A stretch of DNA of 64,000 bases from Meishania sp964351985 (GTDB taxonomy: Bacteria; Bacteroidota; Bacteroidia; Flavobacteriales; Flavobacteriaceae): NCBI GenBank assembly GCA_964351985.1, contig CAYGPR010000017.1, positions 1-64,000 of the forward strand. Reading direction: 5' to 3'. Positions 1-7,896 of the stretch are shown here, in pieces. The notes beneath the pieces are model-generated. The model searched no databases and was not told the DNA's origin. It saw nothing but the letters and a program-made list of their open reading frames with translations. Position 1 is the first letter of the stretch. Each line of letters opens with the position of its first letter. A program made the position numbers and the translations under genes.

Positions 1-678
1 GCTCAAAAGAACGGCATTCCCTACAACTTGATAAACAAGGCAAAAAAGAAGGTGGAACGAGGTAAAGTCCGTTTTGACGCCACGATAGCCAAACTGCAGA
101 AAGAACGCAGCAAAATGGCTAAAACAGGCTCTAGATTGCAAGAAGAGGAGTCCAAGGCGAGGGAGGAAGCCGCTCGCTTGGAAAAACTAAACGCAAAGGT
201 AAAATCAAAACTGGAAAATTACCAAGAACTTTACGACCATGATCAGCGCATGATCCAATTGGGGAACAAAATCGATAAAGCGGCAAGCAAATATTTCCAA
301 GACCATAAAAAACGGATTCTGGTCTCCGAACTCATTCGCATCGTCGAAACCGAAAATAGCAAGCGTAAAAAGAAAACGGCCAATCAGGCCAAGGCGGAAC
401 GTGCTAAAAAGGCACAGGTAGTTCAAGACGTACAAAAACAAGTCAAGGTCATCCGTGAGAAAAAGAAGGTGGAAAAGAAAAAAGCCATCATCAAAGAAAA
501 AAACAAACCCCGACCAATTTTTAAATTAGGCGACCGTGTTCGTATGACCGATGGCAAGGCAGTGGGTAGTGTCGATAAACTGGAAAAAGGGAAAGCAGTG
601 GTCAATTATGGTATGTTTACAACAAATGTAAGCGTGGATCAGTTAGAATTAGTAGAACGTAAGATGGCGTCGAAATGA
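1..678 (+). CDS. mutS2: MutS2-family DNA repair ATPase, C-terminal fragment (5' end outside window)
   Basis: The reading frame is open from base 1, so this is the last 225 residues of a longer gene. The fragment is a highly charged Lys/Glu/Ala-rich coiled coil (about residues 10-170), followed by a short beta-rich module with FKLGDRVRM and VNYGMFTT motifs, as at the end of flavobacterial MutS2 proteins. Family members bind branched or stalled DNA structures and act in recombination control or ribosome rescue. The Smr nuclease domain that ends many MutS2 proteins is absent, since the protein stops about 50 residues after the coiled coil. Its stop overlaps the next start by four bases (ATGA), so the two genes are probably cotranslated. 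The family call rests on the C-terminus only. Confidence 0.8.
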   Translation, partial: AQKNGIPYNLINKAKKKVERGKVRFDATIAKLQKERSKMAKTGSRLQEEESKAREEAARLEKLNAKVKSKLENYQELYDHDQRMIQLGNKIDKAASKYFQDHKKRILVSELIRIVETENSKRKKKTANQAKAERAKKAQVVQDVQKQVKVIREKKKVEKKKAIIKEKNKPRPIFKLGDRVRMTDGKAVGSVDKLEKGKAVVNYGMFTTNVSVDQLELVERKMASK

Positions 679-1619
679 AAATGATACATAGACTTTTATT
701 ATGGGTAGGGTTCGTAGGAGTCTCTTGTACCGGCGGTGACGATGAAACCCCGACCATTCTTCAAGATGACCTGCGTATTGCTGCACAGGTGAATGAATAC
801 CCCGAGTTTGGTACTGTGGTGGCCACTGTGAATACAGAATTAAAAGGTGATTTGACCTATAGCCTGAATAGCCTTTCGATAAATGATGCTTTGGCCTTGA
901 ACCAGGTAACGGGTACCTTGACCGTTTTTAATACGCTAGCCTTTGATTACGAGGCAAGAGCTAAAATAACTGGCAAGGTCTTGATATCGAATGGCCTTGA
1001 AACCGAAGAATGGACATTTGAAGTCGCCATCAGGAATATCGATGATATAGCCTATTGGCTTACCAATTCAAAAGAAGTTTATGAAGCGGCAAATTCAGGC
1101 AATTGGGTACCCATTACCGAAAATGAATATAACCAATTGGCCCAACGAATCAGCGGAATCAGCAAATCGGGTACTACAGATATTCTTTATGAGCAAGGCA
1201 CGAATGCCAGTGCGTTTGAAACGTATGAGAACTTTACCGTCTCCAATGATTTATCAAGTATCCCCGAGAACAGCTTTATATTCGCCTTTAAATATTTGGC
1301 AAGCACTGATGGACTAAGTGGGAATAAGGTTAAAGTATCCAATGGGATGGTAACGGAAGGTTATATGGATTTAGGCAACGCATTGCCCTTGCACAATCAA
1401 GGACAACGGTATTTTGTTTTAAAGGGAGCTCCGCAATCGACCACCAACAGTCGTGGATTTTTAGCGGTCTATTCCCAAAACGGGGTTTCTTATGACACAG
1501 AAGGGAACGCACTTGGCACCCATTTCTTTGGTGCCGAAGACACGAATACGCTTGAAAACCTTGTGCAAGGGGTCTGTATCTACCAAGGTTTGAGCACACC
1601 CACAAAGCAGTGGGACTAA
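675..1619 (+). CDS. Cadherin-like surface lipoprotein
   Basis: A 314-residue predicted lipoprotein. A short hydrophobic signal ends in the lipobox VGVSC with Cys18, followed by a GGDDE stretch typical of Bacteroidota lipoproteins exported to the surface. Residues about 30-125 look like a cadherin-type beta sandwich (alternating LTYSLN, TLTVFNTLAFDYEA and WTFEVAIRN strands). The remaining 190 residues are beta-rich and I do not recognise them. The start overlaps the mutS2 stop by four bases, suggesting translational coupling. Cadherin-like domains often mediate Ca2+-dependent adhesion; that role is inference. Confidence 0.75.
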   Translation: MKMIHRLLLWVGFVGVSCTGGDDETPTILQDDLRIAAQVNEYPEFGTVVATVNTELKGDLTYSLNSLSINDALALNQVTGTLTVFNTLAFDYEARAKITGKVLISNGLETEEWTFEVAIRNIDDIAYWLTNSKEVYEAANSGNWVPITENEYNQLAQRISGISKSGTTDILYEQGTNASAFETYENFTVSNDLSSIPENSFIFAFKYLASTDGLSGNKVKVSNGMVTEGYMDLGNALPLHNQGQRYFVLKGAPQSTTNSRGFLAVYSQNGVSYDTEGNALGTHFFGAEDTNTLENLVQGVCIYQGLSTPTKQWD

Positions 1620-1648
1620 CAAGGGATTCAAAAAGCTTCAAAAACAAC

Positions 1649-1727
1649 AGCCGACACCAAGTTGTTGAATCGCAACTTTAGGTGCCGACTGTGCTAGCTT
1701 CAAATAAAATTCCCCCGAGTTTTATTT
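1649..1727. terminator. Hairpins between convergent genes, likely bidirectional terminator
   Basis: Two hairpins lie between the convergent lipoprotein and cytolysin genes. The first (about 1650-1691) is imperfect, with AAGTTG/CAACTT inner arms. The second is perfect with 8-bp arms, AAATAAAA at 1702-1709 and TTTTATTT at 1720-1727, around a C-rich loop. The A/T-rich arms could supply a U-tract in either direction. Confidence 0.45.
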
Positions 1728-1745
1728 AAAGAACTTACATCATGT

Positions 1746-3590
1746 TTACAGATCGAACGGTCCGATAAAGCCCCAACCTAATTCTTCGTTCGATATGACA
1801 TATTGTGTACCCGCCTTATTGAACAAGAGATATTGTCGGTTGTTGCCAAGGTAAAACCCGATACCGGCACCTACGGTTTCGAAAGGTAACGTCCCATTGC
1901 CCCATTCGGAGATATCGTACGTTCCATTGAACTGATTCGGGTTGTTCGAATATCTAGAATATTCCGTGCCATCACGATTGATCATGTAGCGATCCGAAGG
2001 GCCGCCGTTATAGCTTCGAAAAACCATTGCTCCTATGCCGTTGACAGCAAAAGGATTCTCACCAGCAGCCAAATTTTCTATATTATTAAGGCTGCTTCTC
2101 CAAGTTTCCCCATCCAAGACATAGTTATAGAAAAGTCCGCTCTGCGACATAAACATTATGGTATTGTCCGTCGAGCTTCCCAAGGAAGTATTACAGGCGG
2201 CACCAATACCGTCATTGCCAAAAGGGTATTCTCCTTCGTAAAGATCTTCGATTGGAAAAGGACCTTCTAGTTGTGCATTCGAACTTCGCATGAATTCCTT
2301 TCCATCGACGCTGATCAATACGAACTCGGTTCCTTGAACACAATAGGCCGCACCTACCGCTCCCATTCTTGACAAGACTTGTCCTTTCCAATGTGCAGTA
2401 TGTATCGGTTCACCTCCAGGTCCTGAAGCTGGCGTACATTCCGTAACATCGTACTGCGTGGCCAATTGCACTCCTACAATTTGATTGGTGTTTACGCTGC
2501 GTACTACGTAGCTCAAGGGCAATCCCGTAGAAATCGTACTACTTTCGGCCAATAGATTCACCAACTCCGAAAGATTACCCCCAATCGTTCTTATCGTAGA
2601 CTCAGATTCTCCGCCAAAGGCCATAACCTTGATCTTAATTTCACTCAAATCGTTAAGATAAGAAGCATCGATATCCACTTCGGCACTACCCGCTACCGCC
2701 TGAAACTCTGCCTCCACGGCCGCGTTCATCTCTGTGTAGGTAGAGGTGGACTCGATGAGCATATAATAGATCCGCCCATAGGATACGTCGCTGATATAGG
2801 TTGCAGGGTTACCGGCTTGAACGTATTTGGCTAAATCTTCCGGCGAGACGGAATCGTCAAAAAGTCCTTTCAAACTCGTTGGAATGTCGAAAGACATCGT
2901 ATAAAAATTCTGTTTCAGCTCGACTAAAATACGATTGTACTCTTTTTCAGTACTGAAATCAAAATCCGCACTGACTTCGGCAAATGCATTTTCAAAATCC
3001 ACCCCCATATTGAGTGCAAAGGCTTCCCTACTCTGTACTTGACTGTAATTGAAAGAAAAATTGGCCGGGAGATCAGAAGGTGAATTCGCTATAATATTGT
3101 TCATACCATCTTGAATAGAGCTTTTCGCGACTTTCTCAACCGTAAAACTCGAAGCCAAGTTGCCATTGTTCAAATTATATGAGATGGTGCCCCCCGCCCG
3201 CTCGACCGCGATAACATCGGGGGTTGCCTTTTTTAGTGACTTGCCCTGTAAAAGACTTCCAGGATAGATAACGGAAGCATTGGGATTGAAAAGCGGAAAT
3301 CCGTCCCTTCCTGTTCCCCCGCCCCGTAGGGCATCATAGGTCTTGGTGGTGCAATTCCACACCTCGCCATCTATCACCTCGTTCGTTTCGGTTTCTTCAA
3401 CAAGTTCTTCCGAGGTCTCGGGATCTTCGAATTCCCCGGCGTCGGTAACGACTCGTGAAAATTCGGCTTCAAGGTTCTCTTCTTTGGGTATGGGATCGGT
3501 ATCCCCGCCACTGTCTTTACCACAGGATAGGAATACGGCCAAAATAAAATAAGTAATGACTTGTTTCAAGGCAATCGGTCTTGTTTTCAT
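1746..3590 (-). CDS. Thiol-activated (cholesterol-dependent) cytolysin-family lipoprotein with a replaced C-terminal domain
   Basis: A 614-residue predicted lipoprotein (signal residues 1-22, lipobox FLSC, Cys23) followed by an acidic linker to about residue 75. Residues about 78-385 follow the cholesterol-dependent cytolysin fold. The YPGSLLQGKSL segment (109-119) matches the conserved early strand, LKQNFYTMSFDIP (225-237) and DVSYGRIYYMLIES (268-281) match core motifs, and VMAFGGESE (322-330) carries the conserved Gly-Gly. The undecapeptide-bearing domain 4 that follows in classic toxins is missing. Instead residues about 396-614 form four repeats of roughly 50 residues built around a G-[IV]-G-A start and a G-x-x-PF end, suggesting a propeller or hemopexin-like domain. 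Classic toxins are secreted by Gram-positives and form large pores; related CDC-like proteins are known in Bacteroidota. Divergent from a TPR regulator. The pore-forming role is inferred. Confidence 0.82.
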   Translation of the reverse strand: MKTRPIALKQVITYFILAVFLSCGKDSGGDTDPIPKEENLEAEFSRVVTDAGEFEDPETSEELVEETETNEVIDGEVWNCTTKTYDALRGGGTGRDGFPLFNPNASVIYPGSLLQGKSLKKATPDVIAVERAGGTISYNLNNGNLASSFTVEKVAKSSIQDGMNNIIANSPSDLPANFSFNYSQVQSREAFALNMGVDFENAFAEVSADFDFSTEKEYNRILVELKQNFYTMSFDIPTSLKGLFDDSVSPEDLAKYVQAGNPATYISDVSYGRIYYMLIESTSTYTEMNAAVEAEFQAVAGSAEVDIDASYLNDLSEIKIKVMAFGGESESTIRTIGGNLSELVNLLAESSTISTGLPLSYVVRSVNTNQIVGVQLATQYDVTECTPASGPGGEPIHTAHWKGQVLSRMGAVGAAYCVQGTEFVLISVDGKEFMRSSNAQLEGPFPIEDLYEGEYPFGNDGIGAACNTSLGSSTDNTIMFMSQSGLFYNYVLDGETWRSSLNNIENLAAGENPFAVNGIGAMVFRSYNGGPSDRYMINRDGTEYSRYSNNPNQFNGTYDISEWGNGTLPFETVGAGIGFYLGNNRQYLLFNKAGTQYVISNEELGWGFIGPFDL

Positions 3591-3656
3591 AATACTATGT
3601 TTTTGGATTCAACACCTCTAAACTAGTTGCCAATCAAAGCTGTATCTAATATTGTC

Positions 3657-3677
3657 TATGGACAAAGTATGGACAAA
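3657..3677. promoter_or_regulatory. Tandem TATGGACAAA repeats, putative operator
   Basis: TATGGACAAA occurs at 3657-3666 and again at 3668-3677, an 11-bp offset, which places both on the same face of the helix. They lie about 70 bp upstream of the cytolysin start. The first copy also sits in a TGTC/GACA inverted repeat. Inferred binding site for a regulator. Confidence 0.45.
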
Positions 3678-3738
3678 CACCTCTTGTTTTAGTTAAAATG
3701 GCAATGGACATCAAAGGTGGAAGTAAATCGAAAAATAC

Positions 3739-3769
3739 TTTTAACTATTTGCATATCAAATAGTTAAAA
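3739..3769. promoter_or_regulatory. 31-bp perfect inverted repeat, putative operator
   Basis: TTTTAACTATTTG at 3739-3751 is repeated exactly in inverted form at 3757-3769 around a 5-base centre (CATAT). The genes on either side point away from it, so a terminator role is unlikely and a dimeric regulator site is more plausible. Confidence 0.45.
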
Positions 3770-3800
3770 TAAATTTAAATTTTGTTTTACAGGAAAATTG

Positions 3801-3810
3801 TATGGACAAA
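3801..3810. promoter_or_regulatory. Third TATGGACAAA copy
   Basis: A third exact copy of the 10-mer found at 3657 and 3668, about 90 bp upstream of the TPR regulator start. Its presence near both divergent genes suggests shared control. Confidence 0.4.
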
Positions 3811-3899
3811 CGATAGACACAGGGTTTTTCTCAAAACAGGACCATTCGATTTCGTATTTATTAATAAATTAACTTAGTAAAGACCAAACTAGCTTTTTT

Positions 3900-5780
3900 A
3901 TGAAATCAATAGGCTCACTACTAACCGTTCTTCTATTAATCACGACTTCCTCGATAGCCCAAGACCGAAAAAAGGTGGATAGTCTTTTAAATAGCTACAA
4001 TAATGTGGACGATATTTCGGAAAGAGTATATAAATTATCGGACCTAAGTGACATTTACATCTATACCAAACCCGATAGCTCTAAGGTATTTCTAGATAAA
4101 ATGCTCGATATTTCAAAATCGGCAAACTACGAACACGGTATCTTACGTGCGGAATTTCTGTTAGGCCACTACTACTCTACGCTCGGCCAAATGGACAAAG
4201 GGGCGGAATATTACCGAAAAACATTGGAACGATCCATTACGAATGACGATGACACTTATTTGGCCACTGTATTGAAAAATTTGTCAATATACGAATCACA
4301 TATTGGCAACTATCCTGAAGCTATTAGACTAATGGACTCCTCCGCTGCGATTCAATATGAATGGGGAGACTTCATACGCTATGGATCCGCCCAGAACGTA
4401 ATAGGAAAGAATTACTTTGAAATGGGCAATTACCCAAAGGCGATGGAAATGTATCATGCAGCCCTTAAAACCATGGACACAATTGAAGTCAAATCCTACC
4501 ATAAAGCGGATGTACTCAGCAATATCGGCCTCTTGCACGGCATTCAAGAAAACTATGAGCAGGCAATTGAATTTCACAACCTGGCCATGAAGGTCTACAA
4601 AGAAACGGATGACAACCTATATCAAGCCACTACTCTTGTTGATATCGGAAACATATATGAATCAAAGAAAGAATACGAGAAGGCCATTGAACATTATAAT
4701 CAAGCTATTGATATCGGCAAAAAATATGATTTCCCCACGGTAATGGAACTTGCGAACGGTAATTTGGGCCGTGTTTACAGACAAATGAATAAATATAACG
4801 CGGCAATTGAATCTTTCGAAAAAGCCCTTAACCTTGGAAAAGAAGACCCCTCTAAGATCAATACCGCGAATTATCTATACGAACTGGGCTATACACATGC
4901 CTTGAACAACGATTTTGAAAACGGTATTCAATACTTAAATCAATCAGTTGTTTTGGCCGATTCCATCAAAGTTGGTAATGAACTACAAAATGCCCTGAAG
5001 TACAGAGGCCTCGCCTACGAAAGAAGCGGACAACTTAAAAACGCCCTAGCTGATTTAAAGCGTTCACAGGTCATTAGGGATAGTCTTTTTTCGGTCAAAA
5101 AATCAAAACAAATCAATGAGCTACAGACCATTTACGAGATTGAAAAGAAGGAATCGGAAATTACGCTCCAACAGGAAGAAATCAAAACCTTGAATGAAAA
5201 AGTCAAAGTTGATAAATTAACCAAAGGACTTTATGCCGGAGGTATGTTCACTTTTGTTGCCGTATCCGGACTTTTATTCTTCGGTTTCCGTCAGCGAATG
5301 AAGAAAAACCGAATTGCCAGAGAAAAACAAGAGGAAATCTATAAACAGGAAATTGAGCATAAGAAAAAAGAACTTGCGAGTCAGACCCTGCATTTGGTAC
5401 AAAAGAACACCTTTATCCAAGAGCTGATGGAGAACTTGGAGAACATCAAAAACTCCCCGGAAAAATTCAAGATGGAGTTCCGCCGCATCATAATGCTCTT
5501 AAAGAAAGAGAATGCCTCAGATAAAGACTGGGAGGTTTTCAAGACTTATTTTGCTGAAGTACACAATGATTTTGACCAAAAACTAAAGACCTTGTATTCC
5601 GATATTTCTGAAAAGGAAATTCGGCTGGCCGCTTTTTTACGCATGAATTTAACGACTAAGGAGATTGCCGCTACCTTAAATGTTTTGCCGGACAGCATCC
5701 TCAAATCAAAGTATCGATTAAAAAAGAAATTGGAATTGGATAAAGAAACCGATTTGACCACATTCTTAAATTCGCTATAA
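3900..5780 (+). CDS. Membrane TPR protein with C-terminal LuxR-like helix-turn-helix
   Basis: A 626-residue protein with a signal peptide (1-20, ending SSIAQ) and a run of tetratricopeptide repeats from about 80 to 390 (for example NIGLLHGIQENYEQAIEFHNLAMKV-like units near 207-232). A coiled coil (about 400-440), one membrane helix (about 444-463), another coiled coil, and a C-terminal helix-turn-helix (about 567-625, with KEIRLAAFLRMNLTTKEIA) follow. This is a common Bacteroidota architecture: periplasmic TPRs sense something, and the cytoplasmic HTH presumably binds DNA. There is no kinase or receiver domain. It is divergent from the cytolysin gene and is the obvious candidate for its regulator, though this is inference. 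Confidence 0.82.
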   Translation: MKSIGSLLTVLLLITTSSIAQDRKKVDSLLNSYNNVDDISERVYKLSDLSDIYIYTKPDSSKVFLDKMLDISKSANYEHGILRAEFLLGHYYSTLGQMDKGAEYYRKTLERSITNDDDTYLATVLKNLSIYESHIGNYPEAIRLMDSSAAIQYEWGDFIRYGSAQNVIGKNYFEMGNYPKAMEMYHAALKTMDTIEVKSYHKADVLSNIGLLHGIQENYEQAIEFHNLAMKVYKETDDNLYQATTLVDIGNIYESKKEYEKAIEHYNQAIDIGKKYDFPTVMELANGNLGRVYRQMNKYNAAIESFEKALNLGKEDPSKINTANYLYELGYTHALNNDFENGIQYLNQSVVLADSIKVGNELQNALKYRGLAYERSGQLKNALADLKRSQVIRDSLFSVKKSKQINELQTIYEIEKKESEITLQQEEIKTLNEKVKVDKLTKGLYAGGMFTFVAVSGLLFFGFRQRMKKNRIAREKQEEIYKQEIEHKKKELASQTLHLVQKNTFIQELMENLENIKNSPEKFKMEFRRIIMLLKKENASDKDWEVFKTYFAEVHNDFDQKLKTLYSDISEKEIRLAAFLRMNLTTKEIAATLNVLPDSILKSKYRLKKKLELDKETDLTTFLNSL

Positions 5781-5808
5781 AATCAGCAATTACCTTTTTT
5801 GCCTATCG

Positions 5809-5816
5809 TATCTTTG
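5809..5816 (+). promoter_or_regulatory. -7-like box TATCTTTG
   Basis: Matches the Bacteroidota TAnnTTTG -7 consensus, only four bases before the GTG start of the DCC gene, so any transcript would be nearly leaderless. No clear -33 TTG is seen. Confidence 0.3.
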
Positions 5817-5820
5817 CATT

Positions 5821-6225
5821 GTGGAAACCGACAAAAAAATAGTTCTTTTCGATGGTGTTTGTAACCTCTGCAATCGTTCGGTTCAATATATTATTAAAAG
5901 AGATAAAAAAGATGTCTTCCGGTTTTCCGCCCTAGAAAGTGAGATTGGGCAAAAACTCGTTTCAGAACGTAAAATCGATACCACAAAAGTCGATTCCATC
6001 ATTCTTATCGAGCCCGGTGTCGCCTACTACGTCAAATCGGATGCCGCAATCGAAATCGCCATGGAAATCGGAGGGCTATGGACGGTCTTCCGGGTATTTC
6101 AATGCGTTCCCAGTGCTATTCGAAATATCGTATACGATTTAATCGCTAGGAATCGGTACAAATGGTTCGGTAAAAAGGACCAATGTATGGTTCCTACCCC
6201 TGAATTGAAGGCTAAATTTCTCTGA
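5821..6225 (+). CDS. DCC-family thiol-disulfide oxidoreductase-like protein (DUF393)
   Basis: A 134-residue protein starting at a GTG. The N-terminal LFDGVCNLCN motif holds a CxxC pair (Cys14, Cys17), the signature of the DCC/YuxK family, which is predicted to have a thioredoxin-like redox fold. The middle carries the family's RFSALES segment, and the C-terminus ends in a conserved RY(K)WFGK region. The length matches family members. No ATG is available nearby in frame, and the frame begins right at the motif, so GTG is the likely start. The substrate is unknown. Confidence 0.85.
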   Translation: METDKKIVLFDGVCNLCNRSVQYIIKRDKKDVFRFSALESEIGQKLVSERKIDTTKVDSIILIEPGVAYYVKSDAAIEIAMEIGGLWTVFRVFQCVPSAIRNIVYDLIARNRYKWFGKKDQCMVPTPELKAKFL

Positions 6226-6227
6226 AT

Positions 6228-7037
6228 TTAAAGCTTAGTCAAAATGGCATTCAAAACTTCAAAATAAGCTTTCTCAAAGTTTACTAGATCATTGTGTCCA
6301 CCACCACTGATAGGATAGAATTTTTTGGTTTCGGCGGCCGAAAGCCCGAATAACTTCTCGCCATGTTCAAACGGAATCAGATTGTCAGCCGTACCGTGGA
6401 TAATATGAGTTGGCACGCGGATCAATTCTATGTTTTGAACATTTTGAAATTTGTATTTCAACAAAAGTCCGGCGGGAAGATAGGGGTATTGATTTCTAGC
6501 AACATCCAAAAGACCGGTAGGTGTTGATTCCAAAATCAGCTGAGACGGATTTGAATTCTTTGTTATATGGGTGGCAAAAAAACCGCCTAAGGACCTCCCG
6601 TAAACACTGATTTTGGATTCTGAATATCGAATTTTACAGTATTCATAGAACAGGAAACCATCGTTAAGCATTAAATCTTGTCGTCTTTTGCCAGAACTTT
6701 TACCATAACCGCGATAATCCCAAACGACTACATCGTAGTTGTACCGATTCGAGAGCTCTTGCGCCCAAGCACCCCAATTATCCAGAGCACCTGCGTTACC
6801 ATGACAATATAAAATAACACCCTTCGGACTTTCTTGTTTGAAATGAAGTCCATTTAGAATCGCTCCGTCCGAAGCTTTTAGGAATAGCTCTTCAAATCTT
6901 GTGGTGAATGGATATTCATAATCCTGGGGAAGTTCACTACTGTGAAAAATCAATTTTTCCTGAAAAAAATACAACATGGTAAATAATATGATTAGGGATA
7001 GTATTAGAAACTTTAGAAAACGTTTTACCCACTTCAT
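6228..7037 (-). CDS. Membrane-anchored alpha/beta hydrolase
   Basis: A 269-residue protein with an N-terminal membrane helix (about 9-25) and an alpha/beta-hydrolase domain. It has an HGN oxyanion motif (79-81), nucleophile elbow GRSLGG with Ser149, Asp218 in HGTAD and His248 in GGGHND, so the triad is complete. It resembles ABHD13/YqkD-type serine hydrolases; the substrate is unknown. Its start is one base from the stop of the upstream paralogue, so they form an operon from a likely tandem duplication. Confidence 0.85.
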   Translation of the reverse strand: MKWVKRFLKFLILSLIILFTMLYFFQEKLIFHSSELPQDYEYPFTTRFEELFLKASDGAILNGLHFKQESPKGVILYCHGNAGALDNWGAWAQELSNRYNYDVVVWDYRGYGKSSGKRRQDLMLNDGFLFYEYCKIRYSESKISVYGRSLGGFFATHITKNSNPSQLILESTPTGLLDVARNQYPYLPAGLLLKYKFQNVQNIELIRVPTHIIHGTADNLIPFEHGEKLFGLSAAETKKFYPISGGGHNDLVNFEKAYFEVLNAILTKL

Positions 7038-7038
7038 A

Positions 7039-7896
7039 CTAGCGCTTTTTTCTTCTAAAATTAAGACTGCTGGTATTTGGATCTATTTCTTTTGGAAGCT
7101 TGGCATGTAAAATCTCTTCTAAAAACCGGTGGTATTGTGGAAACGTATGCAGGTTATTGTGCCCGCCATCGATTATGGGGTAAAGGCGTGTCCTTTCGGC
7201 GTTTATCTTGGAGAGTTTGATGCTAGTCTTGAACGAAATCAGTTTATCATTGGTACCATGAATTATCTTGATAGGACATTGAACATATTGAATCCATTTA
7301 TACGTTTTTATTGGGAACCGCATGATAATGGACAATGGCATGACCAGCATATAGCGCTTTGCCATATGGGCCATACTATAGTATGGTGAATCCAATACGA
7401 GCATTCTTGGGTTGTTGATTGATGCTAGTTTAGTCGCAAAACCAGAGCCTAAAGACCTTCCGTACAGTACGATGTATTCTTCCTTGACCTGCTTTTTGAG
7501 TTCGTCATACACATACTGTAGGTCTTTTTTTATTCCGTCCTCGGTGCGGATGCCGGTACTTTTGCCGAACCCTCGATAGTCGACCATCAAAACATCGAAA
7601 CCATGACGGGTAAAATCGATGGCGAACTTGCCCCACCCCTTTAAGCTTCGTGAATTTCCTTTTAGGTAAAGGACGATACCCTTGGGCTTTCGCACCTTGA
7701 AATGAACCCCATTCAGGTTGACCCCTTCGGCAACTTCGATGTTGTATTCGTCAAAAATCTGATTTTCATACTTGAATTCGAAGTCTTCCGAAAGTTTTTC
7801 AGGTTTGAAAATAAGACGCTCCTGTAAAAAATAGGCGGCAACATTCAGCAAAATAAATACCGCTAGGCCAATCGAAGCTATCAGGAGCCAGTTCAT
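7039..7896 (-). CDS. Alpha/beta hydrolase, paralogue of the downstream gene
   Basis: A 285-residue protein with an N-terminal membrane helix (about 4-22). It aligns over its whole length with the downstream hydrolase, with nucleophile Ser148 in GRSLGS, Asp217 in HGTND and His246 in DGGHNN. The HGN oxyanion motif is changed to KGN (79-81), which may alter activity. Its C-terminus ends in a basic RRKKR tail. The start abuts the stop of the symporter gene, so symporter and both hydrolases are probably cotranscribed. Confidence 0.83.
   Translation of the reverse strand: MNWLLIASIGLAVFILLNVAAYFLQERLIFKPEKLSEDFEFKYENQIFDEYNIEVAEGVNLNGVHFKVRKPKGIVLYLKGNSRSLKGWGKFAIDFTRHGFDVLMVDYRGFGKSTGIRTEDGIKKDLQYVYDELKKQVKEEYIVLYGRSLGSGFATKLASINNPRMLVLDSPYYSMAHMAKRYMLVMPLSIIMRFPIKTYKWIQYVQCPIKIIHGTNDKLISFKTSIKLSKINAERTRLYPIIDGGHNNLHTFPQYHRFLEEILHAKLPKEIDPNTSSLNFRRKKR

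Larger units (their letters stand above)
3591..3899. other. Divergent intergenic region between cytolysin and TPR regulator
   Basis: This 309-bp gap is the only one over 300 bases in the window. It must hold both promoters. It contains three direct copies of TATGGACAAA and one 31-bp inverted repeat, listed separately. I see no open frame with a recognisable product. Base composition is strongly AT-rich near the palindrome. Confidence 0.7.
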
